Assembly: GCA_009760855.2 (NCBI GenBank)
Contig: WPIO01000005.1
Span: 11,740,001-11,804,000 of the forward strand
Direction: 5' to 3'
Length of the DNA stretch: 64,000 bases
Source of the DNA: Cristatella mucedo
Lineage: Eukaryota > Bryozoa > Phylactolaemata > Cristatellidae
Position numbers and translations under genes: made by a program. Of this stretch, positions 33,690 through 43,800 are shown piece by piece (the first letter of the stretch is position 1; every line of letters starts with the position of its first letter). The notes under the pieces were generated by a model. It had not been told where the DNA came from. It did not search any database and worked only from the letters and a program-made list of their open reading frames with translations.

Positions 33690-33800
33690 TGTTGTTTTGG
33701 TTATCATCACGAACAGCACGGAACGCGAGTAGACGAGCAACACCACCAGTTTATTCCACTACGCATGGAGCAGGGGGACGCACGACTCTCTTCGCCCCTC
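33690..33800 (+). repeat. Repeat R1 (copy 1)
   Basis: CACCAGTTTATTCCACTACG and AGCAGGGGGACGCACGACTC recur with changes at 50840-50925 (+) and, reversed, at 49522-49625. It is probably a piece of an LTR, since one copy directly follows a gag relic. Confidence 0.6.
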
Positions 33801-33989
33801 TCGCCCACCCGGAGTCCCTGCGACTGGAAGCCTCTACGATCTAGACATTGCTGGCTGAGTTTGGTTTTGTCAAGTGTCTTCAAGATCTTCTTAACCTCCA
33901 ACAAGAAACCAAATTTGGAATCAAGATATGTGAGCACGGGAAAACTTAGTTGTCGTTACTTGTCGAAGATAGTCTATTCTATCTTTCTT

Positions 33990-34660
33990 TATTCTTGAAA
34001 TCTCCCCTGAAGTGAGACCAACATCTTTTTTAGAATTCTCCAGGAATCTGTCATTCGGCGGATTTTCCGTTTAAGTGCAACTGCCTACAATTCACATCTC
34101 CTTTTGGTATCTAGTAGCAATTCTTGGCACAGGTCTTCTTGAAGTCTTGATAACTCAATCTCAAAAGAGTAAAGGTAACAAGATGCGTTTTTGAAACTCA
34201 TCTTTGGATCCTGCGGCCTTTTCTAAATGCTGCCGGTTAATCTTCCTCAAGATGCAGTACCAAAATGGCAACAGCGAAAAAAGTTATTCAAAATACAATG
34301 TAGGAGACTGCCAGCTTCACTTCTTGTTTCAAGTGCTCTACTTGTGTCCTAAGACAGTTGCTCTAAAAGACCTACAATGCTATTCAGTCCATCATTATTA
34401 ATTTTCACAATCTCTACTCTTGCACTCCACCTTGCTGCAGAGTCACGTTTAACAATGATAGACAAGACTTGCTTCAGTTCTTCCCACCTCAGAGTCGATC
34501 TTGAAAAGAATGAGTAGGTGCTCTCTATTGTTCCAACGTAAAGTAGTGACAACGGATCTTGACTTGCAGCAAGACCTCCTGCCAGGTTCAAGCTTTAGTT
34601 ATAACAGTTTTCAAAAATTGCCTTCTCATTTCTGGACATTGCCCTCTTTTGGACACACGA
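33990..34660 (-). pseudogene. Fossil hAT-like transposase of ZMYM1 type
   Basis: The minus frame 34349-34591 reads YVGTIESTYSFFSRSTLRWE followed by WSARVEIVKINNDGLNSIV. Just upstream in frame is NCYN, a stop and SLNLAGGLAAS. This order (C..HSLNL...FF..V...Y.FFS.ST.RW...L...RWSAR) is typical of zinc-finger MYM type 1-like proteins and their hAT transposase relatives (TTF/DUF4371 group). Further C-terminal remnants continue to about 34000 with stops and frameshifts. The N-terminal zinc finger was not found. Assignment is by motif order, not by a search. Confidence 0.65.
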
Positions 34661-34744
34661 TAAGTGGCCACACATTACTGCTGCGTTGTTGTAGGGAAGC
34701 CTCGTTTGTGCGATCTAATAGTGCGTCGGTGCTCAGCTACGGTA

Positions 34745-35072
34745 CACTGGCTTGCCCTTGAGGCCGCATAGCAGGTCGGGCTCGTCCTTGATGAGACTCA
34801 GCCCGCCTGTGGCAGGTAGAATGGGGCGAGAAGACGGTGAGAGCTGTTAGAAGGCGGACGGAAAGGTGAACGGCCGTGTGCTTTTCGTTGCAAACGCCAG
34901 CCGGTTACACAGCGGCCAAAGCCCCTCTGTGTTTTCGTGTCGACACGTGCATGCCGCCAGAGTGTTAAGCTACAGCTTGGTCTAAGTATTTAAACATGCT
35001 GAACTCGCTCAGCCGACAATAGTCAAGTCCATTGAAACAAGGACTTACTTGAAATAAAGATTGGTATTCTCA
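34745..35072 (+). repeat. Possible LTR of another retroelement
   Basis: GC-rich first half, a TATTTAAA box at 34987, AATAAA at 35051 and an end near CTCACA (35072). It is followed by the same leader (TTTACAATTAATTTTGC then TGGCGCCC) that follows the LTR-A copy at 36 kb. The left end was not determined. Confidence 0.4.
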
Positions 35073-35074
35073 CA

Positions 35075-35304
35075 TTAAAAACAAAAAGATTTACAATTAA
35101 TTTTGCTTTTGGCGCCCATTGGCCTTGACGCATGGGGACACCTGTCCCCCTAACCACCCCTTGCTACGCTTCTGGTCCACAATTCTCATCTCATAAATTT
35201 GGTGATTTTACCAGACGATACAGGTTCAAGAACATCAAGACCAACCCTCACTTTTCACAAGCGAACAGAGAAGTGGAAAGAGCTTTGCAGACAGCAATAT
35301 ATGT
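35075..35304 (+). pseudogene. Retroelement leader fused to integrase fragment (unit X, copy 1)
   Basis: PBS-like TGGCGCCC (35110-35117), then an integrase segment SGPQFSSHKFGDFTRRYRFK to ANREVERALQTAIYVV. The segment corresponds to the DNGPQF...NGxxER part of gypsy integrase; the second catalytic region is recognisable and the Gly after Asn is Arg. Everything from gag to mid-integrase is deleted. The same fused unit recurs at 36034-36257. Confidence 0.75.
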
Positions 35305-36033
35305 TGTACCCAGGCTGGGTTCGGTTGGCTGGGATCAGGCGGCTGTAATGAGGGTCACCGGCTATGCCGGGGTCGGACCTAAGCATAGCCGGATGTGTGG
35401 TGACGAGAGGTCACCGGGGCTCTTGGGTAAGGGAAATTGGCCAAGTAAGTTGTGGGGTTGGAGGATCCCGGTCTCGCCGAGTTATGCACCTGGATTCGTG
35501 CAGGCGTGCTCCGGCGATGCTGCCACGCAGGCAAGGGAACGAGTGCCCAAGGCCCGAGCGGAGCTGGATAGCTCGCTCGTTGTTGACTTGTATATTCCGC
35601 GTTCACCGTGTAGCGTGTTCGTGATCCCCACCCCGTGTGTTGGCGTCTTTCGGTGGAAGCTTACGACTGTGGTAGTTGTCGACTTCGACTAGCCAGCAGT
35701 TACTCAACCTGCCGGGTTTTGGAAGGCGTACGCTCGTACTGTTGGATTCGGAGTCGGTTCAGCGACAGGACTGCAGAAGCCGACTGACCCCAACTAACAC
35801 GTCTGTTCGCGCTTGCTGCGTCGTCTTGCGTCCCCGTAGTGTACTGTGTATAGGACCCTCCCTGTAGACTTGTTTAGTTCCCCTGTTGTTGTTGGCGCAT
35901 GCATTATTATAAAGAAGTTTAACCTGACGGCCGCTCGTCCTACCCTAGCTCGGCGGCATGGCGAACGGCAGCGGGGCCGGAGTATGGCGGGATTTGGCTG
36001 GAATTAGCCTCTGACCCATGAAACTGTGTTAAA
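35305..36033 (+). mobile_element. LTR-A between two copies of unit X
   Basis: It starts TGTACCCAGGCTGG and contains GGTCACCGGGGCTCTTGGG, CTGTTGTTGTTGGCGC and GTTTAACCTGACGGCCGCTC as in the other LTR-A copies. Its 3' end is diverged. The flanks are a long direct repeat (unit X), not a short target duplication. Confidence 0.8.
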
Positions 36034-36520
36034 TAAAAAAGTTTACAATTATTTTGCTTTGGCGCCCATTGGCCTTGACGCCCGAGGACATCTGTCCCCC
36101 TACCCACCCCTTGCTACCCTTCTGGCCCACAATTCTCATCTCATGAATTTGGTGATTTTACCAGACGATACAGGTTCAAGAACATCAAGACCAGCCCTCA
36201 CTTTCCACAAGCGAACAGAGAAGTGGAAAGAGCTTTGCAGACAGCAATATATGTTGTGAGGCTGCCTGATCTGTGCCTAGCTCTCATGAATCAGAGGTCG
36301 ACAACTCGCACATCTATAGGCTTCTGTCCAGAACAAGTGATTATGGAATGACAGATTAGGAAGACATTCTTCATGCTCCCACTTCGCGTCGAACCACAGT
36401 GGCCAGAAAAGGAGCCGGTGCAACTTTACGACCTCGAGAAAATGCTAAAACATCACTTTCACGATCGCCAACATTCTGCTCTCCCACTATTGCATAGCTG
36501 TGGCTCCGACGGCGGCAGTC
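36034..36520 (+). pseudogene. Unit X copy 2 and integrase C-terminal part
   Basis: It repeats 35075-35304 with few differences (PBS-like TGGCGCCC at 36060). It then continues past the break in copy 1: VVRLPDLCLALMNQ, GFCPEQVIME, a stop, and IRKTFFMLPLRVEPQWPEKE. This matches the distal part of gypsy integrases (R..P....G.SPA..LMGR..R..LP). It is disrupted by stops. Confidence 0.75.
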
Positions 36521-36924
36521 CTAGTTCTAAGTCTCACTGAGGCACCAGCGTAGAAGTGAGCGGTCAATGAGACTCTCAGTTAATTCTCTCACACGTGTAC
36601 ATATTTTGAGGTGGCTTACTCACCGCAGATCGGGAATGCAGTTTCAGCGGGCAACATCCCTACATCAAAGGCCGGACGCTGTGCCGAGTCAACTGCCCTA
36701 CCACCTGCTGCAAGCGGGGCTTACGTAAGTTGCCGGACGCTGAGATAATTAAAAACATGCAGCAGCAGGCACACACAACACTAATTCTACCTCTTCAACC
36801 CGACTAACGGTTATTACTACAGTAGGACAGAGAAAACTCTTGGAGCACAAGTGCCACGGTAACGGAGTGGTTGAAGGACATTCCGCCCCCGGACGTTTAC
36901 CCCGAACATCCCCCCGTGGCGGAC

Positions 36925-37493
36925 CCTAGGACAGAGGTTTGACCACGTGTCTCCTTTGCTAAAAGAGCTAGGATAGATGCCAGTTGATCAACGGATACAG
37001 AGCAAAGTTGTTACGCTGACCCACAAGGCCCGCCACGGTTTGGGTCCTTCCTACCTAACTGAACTGCTGCATCAGTTTCAGCCTATTCGGGCCCTCAGAT
37101 CATGTGTGGAAAATAAATTAGCTATTCCATTCTTCCGCTTAAAGACCGTCGGCCACAGAAGCTTTAGCTCTGCAGGTCCTAGACCGTGGAACTCACTTCC
37201 ACAATTCTTACACAACGACAACTGCTCTCTTACTGCTCTCCTACTGCCGACTATGGCTCATCCTTTGCAGCGGTCCTGAGCTGCTACTTCCATGCTACTC
37301 ACTACCTCAACTGCTCTCCTGACTCTGATATGCTTTTCACTTTCTCTTTGGTGCGTGAGACGAAGTCTGTTGGTTACCGGAGGCGTACCAAAAACCGCTT
37401 AGGCTGTGAGTGCGCTATACAAAACTCTCCTGCAGAACTCCCACAGAGTCTTTATGGCTTTGTGAATTTACAGACGGAGATACGTTACAGTAC
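36925..37493 (+). mobile_element. LINE-B 3' part
   Basis: MPVDQRIQSKVVTLTHKARH, then LRSCVENKLAIPFFRLKTVG and, after a frameshift near 37230, DYGSSFAAVLSCYFHATHYL. The 3' end is the complement-type terminus ACAGACGGAGATACGTTAC. Confidence 0.88.
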
Positions 37494-37574
37494 ATTTCCC
37501 CCAGACATTCCCCCCGGGGTAGGACATATCGCCCTATGTTGGTGAATGTATAACTAAGAACACATACATACATG

Positions 37575-37577
<3 letters not shown>

Positions 37578-37614
<37 letters not shown>
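37578..37614. repeat. (TA)n microsatellite
   Basis: Short TA run between LINE-B and the LTR-D repeat. Confidence 0.9.
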
Positions 37615-37618
<4 letters not shown>

Positions 37619-37759
37619 CAAATGAAGTTCACGCTCTATTGATATAAAATCAACTCAGTATAAGCGGCGACTCGACATCACAAGCGACGGAGGCGGTACG
37701 GCAAATGCGGTGGCGTCGGCGGCGGAGGGCGACGCGAGATGCCCGGCGCAGCAACGACC

Positions 37760-37813
<54 letters not shown>

Positions 37814-38092
37814 AGCATCAGAGGGGTGGTAGCCGGTGGTGCCGACGTCGGGAGGGGCGGCGGCAGCGGCGTCGGCGACGGTCAAGGATACTGCTATACG
37901 CTCGCGGCTGCCGAGTGCGTCTGCTGCTGGCCGCCTGGGGCAAAGCTTTGACCTTACACTTGGTGGTCAGCCGAAAAGCAGGGCCGCAGCGACCGCATTT
38001 CTAATGACTCTAATGTAGGAATATGTTAGATAATATATAGTATATGATTTTTTTTTTACAAGATATGTAAGCAAGACAGTTTATATTGTAAC
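37615..38092 (+). repeat. LTR-D-like repeat, copy 1
   Basis: It starts TGATCAAATGAAGTTCACGC, has GTATAAGCGGCGACTCG, a GGC expansion, GTCTGCTGCTGGCCGCC, and ends AAGACAGTTTATATTG. The whole block recurs inverted at 52928-53350. Size, TATA-like box and GC-rich centre fit an LTR, but no target duplication was found. Confidence 0.6.
37760..37812. repeat. (GGC)n tract
   Basis: About 17 GGC units in the centre of LTR-D copy 1, much shorter or interrupted in the 53-kb copy. Any poly-Ala or poly-Gly frame here is a by-product. Confidence 0.92.
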
Positions 38093-38380
38093 GCCGAAGG
38101 CTCGGCGGGGTGGGCTAAACCTGCCGCTAACCGAGGGCGTCACCTACCGCCTAATGCCGCTCGGTGCGCGCCTATGCGCTATAAGCAGGCCGCCACGAAA
38201 CGAGCGTTTCTGGCGCTGACCTACTCACCCTTACTAAAGGGGGTCGTGAGTCCGCGGCGTGATTTGGAAAGCGAGACACAAATTGGGGATTTTACTGAGC
38301 TTTATTCGCATGTGCACAAAGCCGCTGGGCGTCTAGCTCAGCTTTATCTCCACTCTCCTCACACTCTCTCTGCAGCGAAA

Positions 38381-38812
38381 GCACTCTTACGGAGGGAATG
38401 CGTCCCCGCACTTAGGCTACTTATGTCAATTGTGGGTAACGACCCAAATAAGACGAGGAGCCCGAACCGGAGCGTAGATCATGACTAGGAGAACTAGGCC
38501 TCCGCTTCCACCTTAAAGGCTGGAATACCATACGCACTACACCAAGCGCTCTTGCAGGGGAATTGCGTCCCTGCACTTAGGCTACTTATATCTACAGTGG
38601 GGAAATACGCAAAAAGACGGAGCCCGAACCGGAGCCTAGACACTGACTGGAGAACTAGGGCTCCGTTTCCACATTAACAGCAGGAATACCTCACACACTA
38701 CCTCAAGCACTCTTTCGGAGGGAAACGAGTCTCCATACTTAGACTACATACGTCTCAAGGGGGGGGGGGGGGACGACCCAAATAGACGGAGGAGCCTGAA
38801 CCAACGGAGTAA
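38381..38812. repeat. Tandem repeat, about 163-bp period, 2.6 copies
   Basis: Units begin near 38381, 38546 and 38707 with CACTCTTACGGAGGGAATGC-like text. They share GCACTTAGGCTACTTAT and GGAGCCCGAACCGGAGC. The third unit is interrupted by a run of about 14 G. Confidence 0.75.
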
Positions 38813-39060
38813 CTCATGCACGACACCAACTGCGTCTAGCTCGCACCGGCAAATCCTTATGCCGAGACTATGTACAAGCGCACACACACAAAACACAAAA
38901 GAAACACAGAATGCCAGCTCGGGCGCGATACGACCGTATTCGGTGTTCTCCGAATCCTCCTAGCGCTGTCTTGTCCTGTCCCGTCAATCGCCGGCGAATA
39001 GCCCGCCCTCATCCCTCGCTTTCAGAGAAACAAATCTGACGGCGTCGAAGCGAAACCGAA

Positions 39061-39084
39061 GAGAGAGAGAGAGAGAGAGAGTGA

Positions 39085-39157
<73 letters not shown>
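39061..39157. repeat. (GA)n microsatellite
   Basis: Nearly pure GA run of about 97 bp. Confidence 0.96.
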
Positions 39158-39158
<1 letters not shown>

Positions 39159-39490
39159 AGGAGCCGAGCAAAAGACCAAGAGCGAGCGTTGCTCGAGTCT
39201 TAAATACCTAGCTGAGACAATGGGGCAAGAGCTTAGTGGCATTGGGCCCGACGCCGTGTTCCGTTAGGGTAAGGAATTAATACCGTCACTAGGCCACTGG
39301 AACTGCACCCAAGCTTGAATGCCGAATAGTCAAGCTTGAATGCCGAATAGGTTCCAGGCGATTCTTTTTGGACTGAGTTATGGCCGAGGCTAACAAACCA
39401 GCTAACATCAATCAGTAGCTCCCGATGGTATCAGACCAATTCTAAAGGCCAAAGCACCACCGCTGGTCCCAGCGCTTCCTGGCTTTCTCT

Positions 39491-40178
39491 TGTACCCAGG
39501 CCAGGCCCACAGCAGGCTGGGGTCCGACCTATGGCATATGCGGTGACGAGGGGTCACCGGGGCTCTTGGGTTGGAGAAGTTGGCCGAGTAATTCGTGGTG
39601 TTGGTGGCTCCCGGTCTCGCCGAGTTACGTACCTGGATGGTTTTACTTGTGCTCCGGCGATGCGGCCACGCACGCAAGGGAGCGAGTGCCCAAGGCCCGA
39701 GTGGAGCTGGATAGCACGCTCGTTGTTGTGATTTGTATATTCCGCATTCCCCATGTATCCTGTTCGTGACCCCCGCCCCGTGAGTTGGCGTCTTTCGGCA
39801 GAAGCTCTCGACTGTAATGGACGTCGACTCTGACTAGCCAAGCACTTACTCAGCCAGCCGGGTCTTGGACGGCGTACGCTCGTACTGTTGGATTCGGAGT
39901 CGGTTCAACGGCGGGACTACGGAAGCCGTCTGACCAACTAACACGTTTGTTCACGCTTTTGGCGTCGTATTGCGCCCCTTTAGTGTACTTTGTATAGGAC
40001 CTTACCCTGCAGACTTGTTTAGTTGACCTGTTGTTATTGGCGCTTGCGATACTATTAAGAGGTCTAACCTGACGGCCGCTCGTCTTACCCTAGCTCAACG
40101 GCATGACGAGTGGCGGCGTGGCCGGAGTGTGGCAGCGCTTGGCGGGAAATTACCGCAGACCCTTGGAACTCGGCTACA
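39491..40178 (+). mobile_element. LTR-A copy 3
   Basis: From TGTACCCAGGCC to GGAACTCGGCTACA, the same ends as the solo LTR at 32.4 kb. Flanking bases (TCTCT and CTGTT) do not form a target duplication, so one side may have been rearranged. Confidence 0.8.
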
Positions 40179-40349
40179 CTGTTAAGCTCTTGCTCTCTAA
40201 CAACACTGGCTCTCCTCTCTGGCTCACTGCTCCAGGACAAAGAAGCTTTCAACCACCAAACCGCTTTCATTTGCGCTAAAATTAAGCCAAGGCCAGCACG
40301 GTGCTACAGTATCAAGACATTTCCAAACGGGAAGGGAGGAAATGGCCTA

Positions 40350-40440
40350 CAAGGGGGGTGGAATTTTTTACCCCAGCGATGGGGGGAATGCCAGGGGGAT
40401 GTAAGGGGGAGAAAGTGGGGGATGTCCTTACCCCAGCGGA
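40350..40440 (+). repeat. G-rich tract
   Basis: At least six runs of four or more G within 90 bp, able to form a G-quadruplex on the + strand. Similar text, reversed, is at 52845-52905 and near 36880 and 37500. Confidence 0.7.
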
Positions 40441-41259
40441 GTGAGTAGATACTTCTCGGTCTTTGTCGTGCTAACTGACAATACGAGCACACTTTAACGT
40501 ACCAGAAGGCATCTTCGACCGATCGACACCGATCTAAAGTCACTAACAACGAATCTCCTGGCGCTTACCTACATCTACCGAACCTTACAACGGTATGTCA
40601 AGTCGGTACGAAGGATAGATTTTTAAAAACGAGACTGTTCCTATTTGGAATGAAGGTGTGATACCAGAGCTACCGCTGGCGGAGCTACTACAATGAGATT
40701 TGCTAGGAGATGCCAAGCTCGCCCTGCGGCGTCATGGTTCGGATCATAAGAATAGCATGGCTGCCAATTAAAGTGTCTTATCCATCCGAGGCTTGTTATT
40801 ACAGAGCCTATTTATTACGAAGTCTATCAGATATTGTTGAGCAAGTCGAGATGCACAATGCAAAAATTCTGATGGCGACTATTAACCATCTCCTTACCCA
40901 CTCCTAGTTTAGCAACTTTCCTAATGATCTTTGTGATGATCTAGCAGATGGCTTCAATAGCTTCTCAGTCATTAAGATAGATAAGATAAAGAGAGTTCAC
41001 CCATAATTTTTCAATATTCCTTGTCGACTCATCTCTCTGTGTGTAAAAACCCTGCTGGACTTGGCTCCCTTTAAATTAATCTCTTAGGTAAAGACCCGCT
41101 GTACGCTATACCAACGGTTCTTCCGCTTGTACCAATAGTTCTGCTGCTGCCATACATAACCAACATAAGAAACGAGTCCTTAGCCTCAGATCTAGTCACG
41201 GCAACTTTCAAAAAGATGTCGTTAGGCCACTCATTAAGAAGGCCACACAATACTGGGTA

Positions 41260-41412
41260 ATTTAACAGCCTCTTTTATGTAGTGACTGTAGAGCCCTTTA
41301 GATTATCACCACCGACTGCACGGGCAATAAAGGAGCTCACACCGCAGGATTCGATCCCGCAACCTCGAGAACGAGGTCTGAAAAGCAGCCACCTTACGTA
41401 GTGGGCCATTAC
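41260..41412 (-). mobile_element. SINE2 inside LINE-A
   Basis: TTTAACAGCCTCTTTTATG, TAGAGCCCTTTAGATTATCA, and the head complement GATTCGATCCCGCAACCTCG. Confidence 0.85.
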
Positions 41413-41469
41413 GGATCACCGCAGAAGAACCGGAGTAATTTTCGCCGAATCTGCCCATTGTCGTTGCTG

Positions 41470-41560
41470 TCGAATAATAATAATAATAATAATATTGCAC
41501 TTGATAAAGCGCCCTCAGAGAACTTAATCTCTTTCTAGGCGCTTTACATTTGCTGCAAAG
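41470..41560 (-). mobile_element. LINE-A 3' end fragment
   Basis: AATAATAATAATAATAATAT then CACTTGATAAAGCGCCCTCA and TTTCTAGGCGCTTTACATTT: the exact complement order of the LINE-A terminus. Confidence 0.88.
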
Positions 41561-42839
41561 TGATACGCAATAGAATAGTAAGTAAAATCATGCTTGAAGA
41601 CACTAGAACGAGTAGTTACAGGTCAGCTAAACTCTTTCATTAAAACTTCAAACCAAACAAGTAAGCTCTTGTCAGATTTCAGAGGTAATTGCTTCACAGA
41701 GCCTGCACAGTACAAGTGTATAGGGACTTTCTTGAAATGCAGACAAGTAAAGTCTCTCTGCTTGTTTTGCTTGCTTATTCAGAAGCGTTGGTCTATCAAT
41801 CGTACAGTCCTTCTTGAGCCCCTCACAAATCGCCTGGGCATCACTGGCAAAGCATTGGAATGGTTCAGGTCTAACCTCAGTAGGATACTCCATAACATCG
41901 ATGTCAACGGCCACCATAGTCCGAGAAGCAGCTAAAGAACAAGGTTCCTCAAGGCTCTGCGCTTGGTCCACTTCTTTTCACAATTTATGGTTCCTTTTGC
42001 CCATGAAACCGCCCAAAACAATCTACGCTTTCATTTCTATGCAGATGAAACACAGCTGTAACTATGCTTTGAGCCTTCTCAGCCTTCCAACCCCTCACGC
42101 CCAATCAACTTTCTTTCTGCATGAATGGTTGACATTCGACCTTAAATAATCGCAAACTTTCTTAAATTAAACAAGGCTAAAACCAAGTAGTCATGAACAA
42201 CCAAGGTTTGATCACCAAATGGAAAACATATTTTTCAATATTGGCCTTGCAAGCATTTCTCTATAGCATCTGCACTAAATCTGGGGGTCCGTTTTCACAG
42301 TGAACATTCACAAGATGACCACATCAGATTCACAGTTTAGGCTCTCTACTTTGACCTGCGTTCCCGTGCCAAAATTAAAACCTGCCTAGACAGGGATACA
42401 GCATCGAAATTGGTTGATGCATTCGCTGCTTCTCATCTCTCCTTCTGCCACTCATTACGTCCAGTTCTTTCGGCTTGTGCAATGAGGCACTTAGTTGTGC
42501 TGCAAAACTCTGCAGCTAGGCTAACCTGTCTGTAATTTCGCAGTTGCTAAATTACACCGCTTCTCACTCTTGTACTGACTTCCTATATAGCAGAGTATTA
42601 ATTTAAAGGTTTCCTCAGTCATATTGTGGCTCATTTATTCTCTTACATTAGCCTACAAATCCTAGTTCCTTCACAGTCTTGCTTGACTTTGCACGAACAT
42701 TCCAGCCTCCTGACACCAAGCGCTACTAGCAGTTCTGATCCGTTGCAGAATTCTCTTAAAAAAAATCAAAGTTCTTGTAAACATCGTATACGGAAACCGA
42801 TACAGTTAAGACCTGTTTAAAGCTTGTCTGTTTGTTGCT

Positions 42840-43800
42840 TGACCATAGTGCGTAAGAAAATACATGCCTATGGACATCTAAACGCTTATCTTTAAAGGCT
42901 AGGCCCGCAACGCTGCGTTAGATACCTCAGCGGTTAGTAACCTTCGTATTAGTTATGATCGCGCGTACCCATTTTCGTTTCGATATCGCCAATCAAGTGC
43001 ATTCCTAGATGTAATTGCTTATGCTATTGTCCGTGAATCATGCCTTAACAAAAAAGCGCCCGGGAACCGACGCGGCCCCCCCCCGTAAGCTAAGAACCCG
43101 CTGCCGCGAGCTGAGAACCCCCTTGTTAGGTGGGGGCTTCGTGCCGAGGACCCACTCATTTGGCATTCCCAGCATCGTCTCGAACCGCTCAGCACGTTCT
43201 CCCTCAAGTTTTGTGTAGTTTAATTGTCTTCGAAACCACAGGTAGGCGACACCATGGAGAATATCAAAGCGGGTTTGAAGAAACGGTTGTTCACACAGAC
43301 GCCGCAGTGGACCAGTACGCGACCGTACTGCCCAGCGTCCTCGACTTAACTTCCTGGCCTCTGCAGCCCATTAGTTAACACTCACTGCCATAAATCGGAA
43401 TGGCCCAATACTCATCAGAAGCGCCATAATTTCTGCTGGGCCATGAATAACTCTAGGCCATAAACTAGCAGTAATGGGAATGACAAGGCAACGAATGCCA
43501 CTGACCCATAACTTACGAATACCATAAATCATGACGCGTTGCTGTGAATCTCTTTAACTTAGTGGTCACCCACCTTGCTATAACTCCAGCGGCCCAACTT
43601 AAAATTTGTCTGTGGAATCCTTCCTCAAGGTACAATAAACCGCTAATAATAAGCGGCCTTATGTTTAAAAAAGGCCTCAACTTGCAAAAAAGGCCTTGAC
43701 CGAATCTGGGCTGTAATCTGTAAACTACCATTAACGTCAAAACCCCGACAGGCTTTAACTTCATTTATCGCCCTAGATCGATACCAACTGGAGGTGCATT
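42840..43800. other. Unassigned region
   Basis: Includes a CpG-rich part (42900-43350) and a part with repeated GGCCATAA words (43390-43510) that loosely resembles the reverse of 51800-51900. No gene could be supported. Confidence 0.35.

Larger units (their letters stand above)
40700..42830 (+). mobile_element. LINE-A, decayed, with nested insertions
   Basis: Linker text VEMHNAKILMATINHLLTHS (about 40845-40905) matches the linker at 183-560. The RT region (VPQGSALGPLLFTIYG) is at about 41940-41985 and the C-terminal part at 42340-42830. It is interrupted by SINE2 (41260-41412) and a LINE-A tail (41470-41560), with many stops. Confidence 0.7.

Noticed and set aside
33690-33800. TIR of a DNA transposon formed with the inverted copy at 49.5 kb
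   Set aside because: The copies are 16 kb apart, with a third direct copy and unrelated repeats between; no matching termini or target duplication.
37655-38018. Poly-Ala, poly-Gly and poly-Arg ORFs
   Set aside because: All three frames and the reverse come from the (GGC)n tract inside the LTR-D repeat.
38381-38812. CRISPR-like array
   Set aside because: Only 2.6 degenerate units of about 163 bp in an animal genome; no short repeat/spacer pattern.
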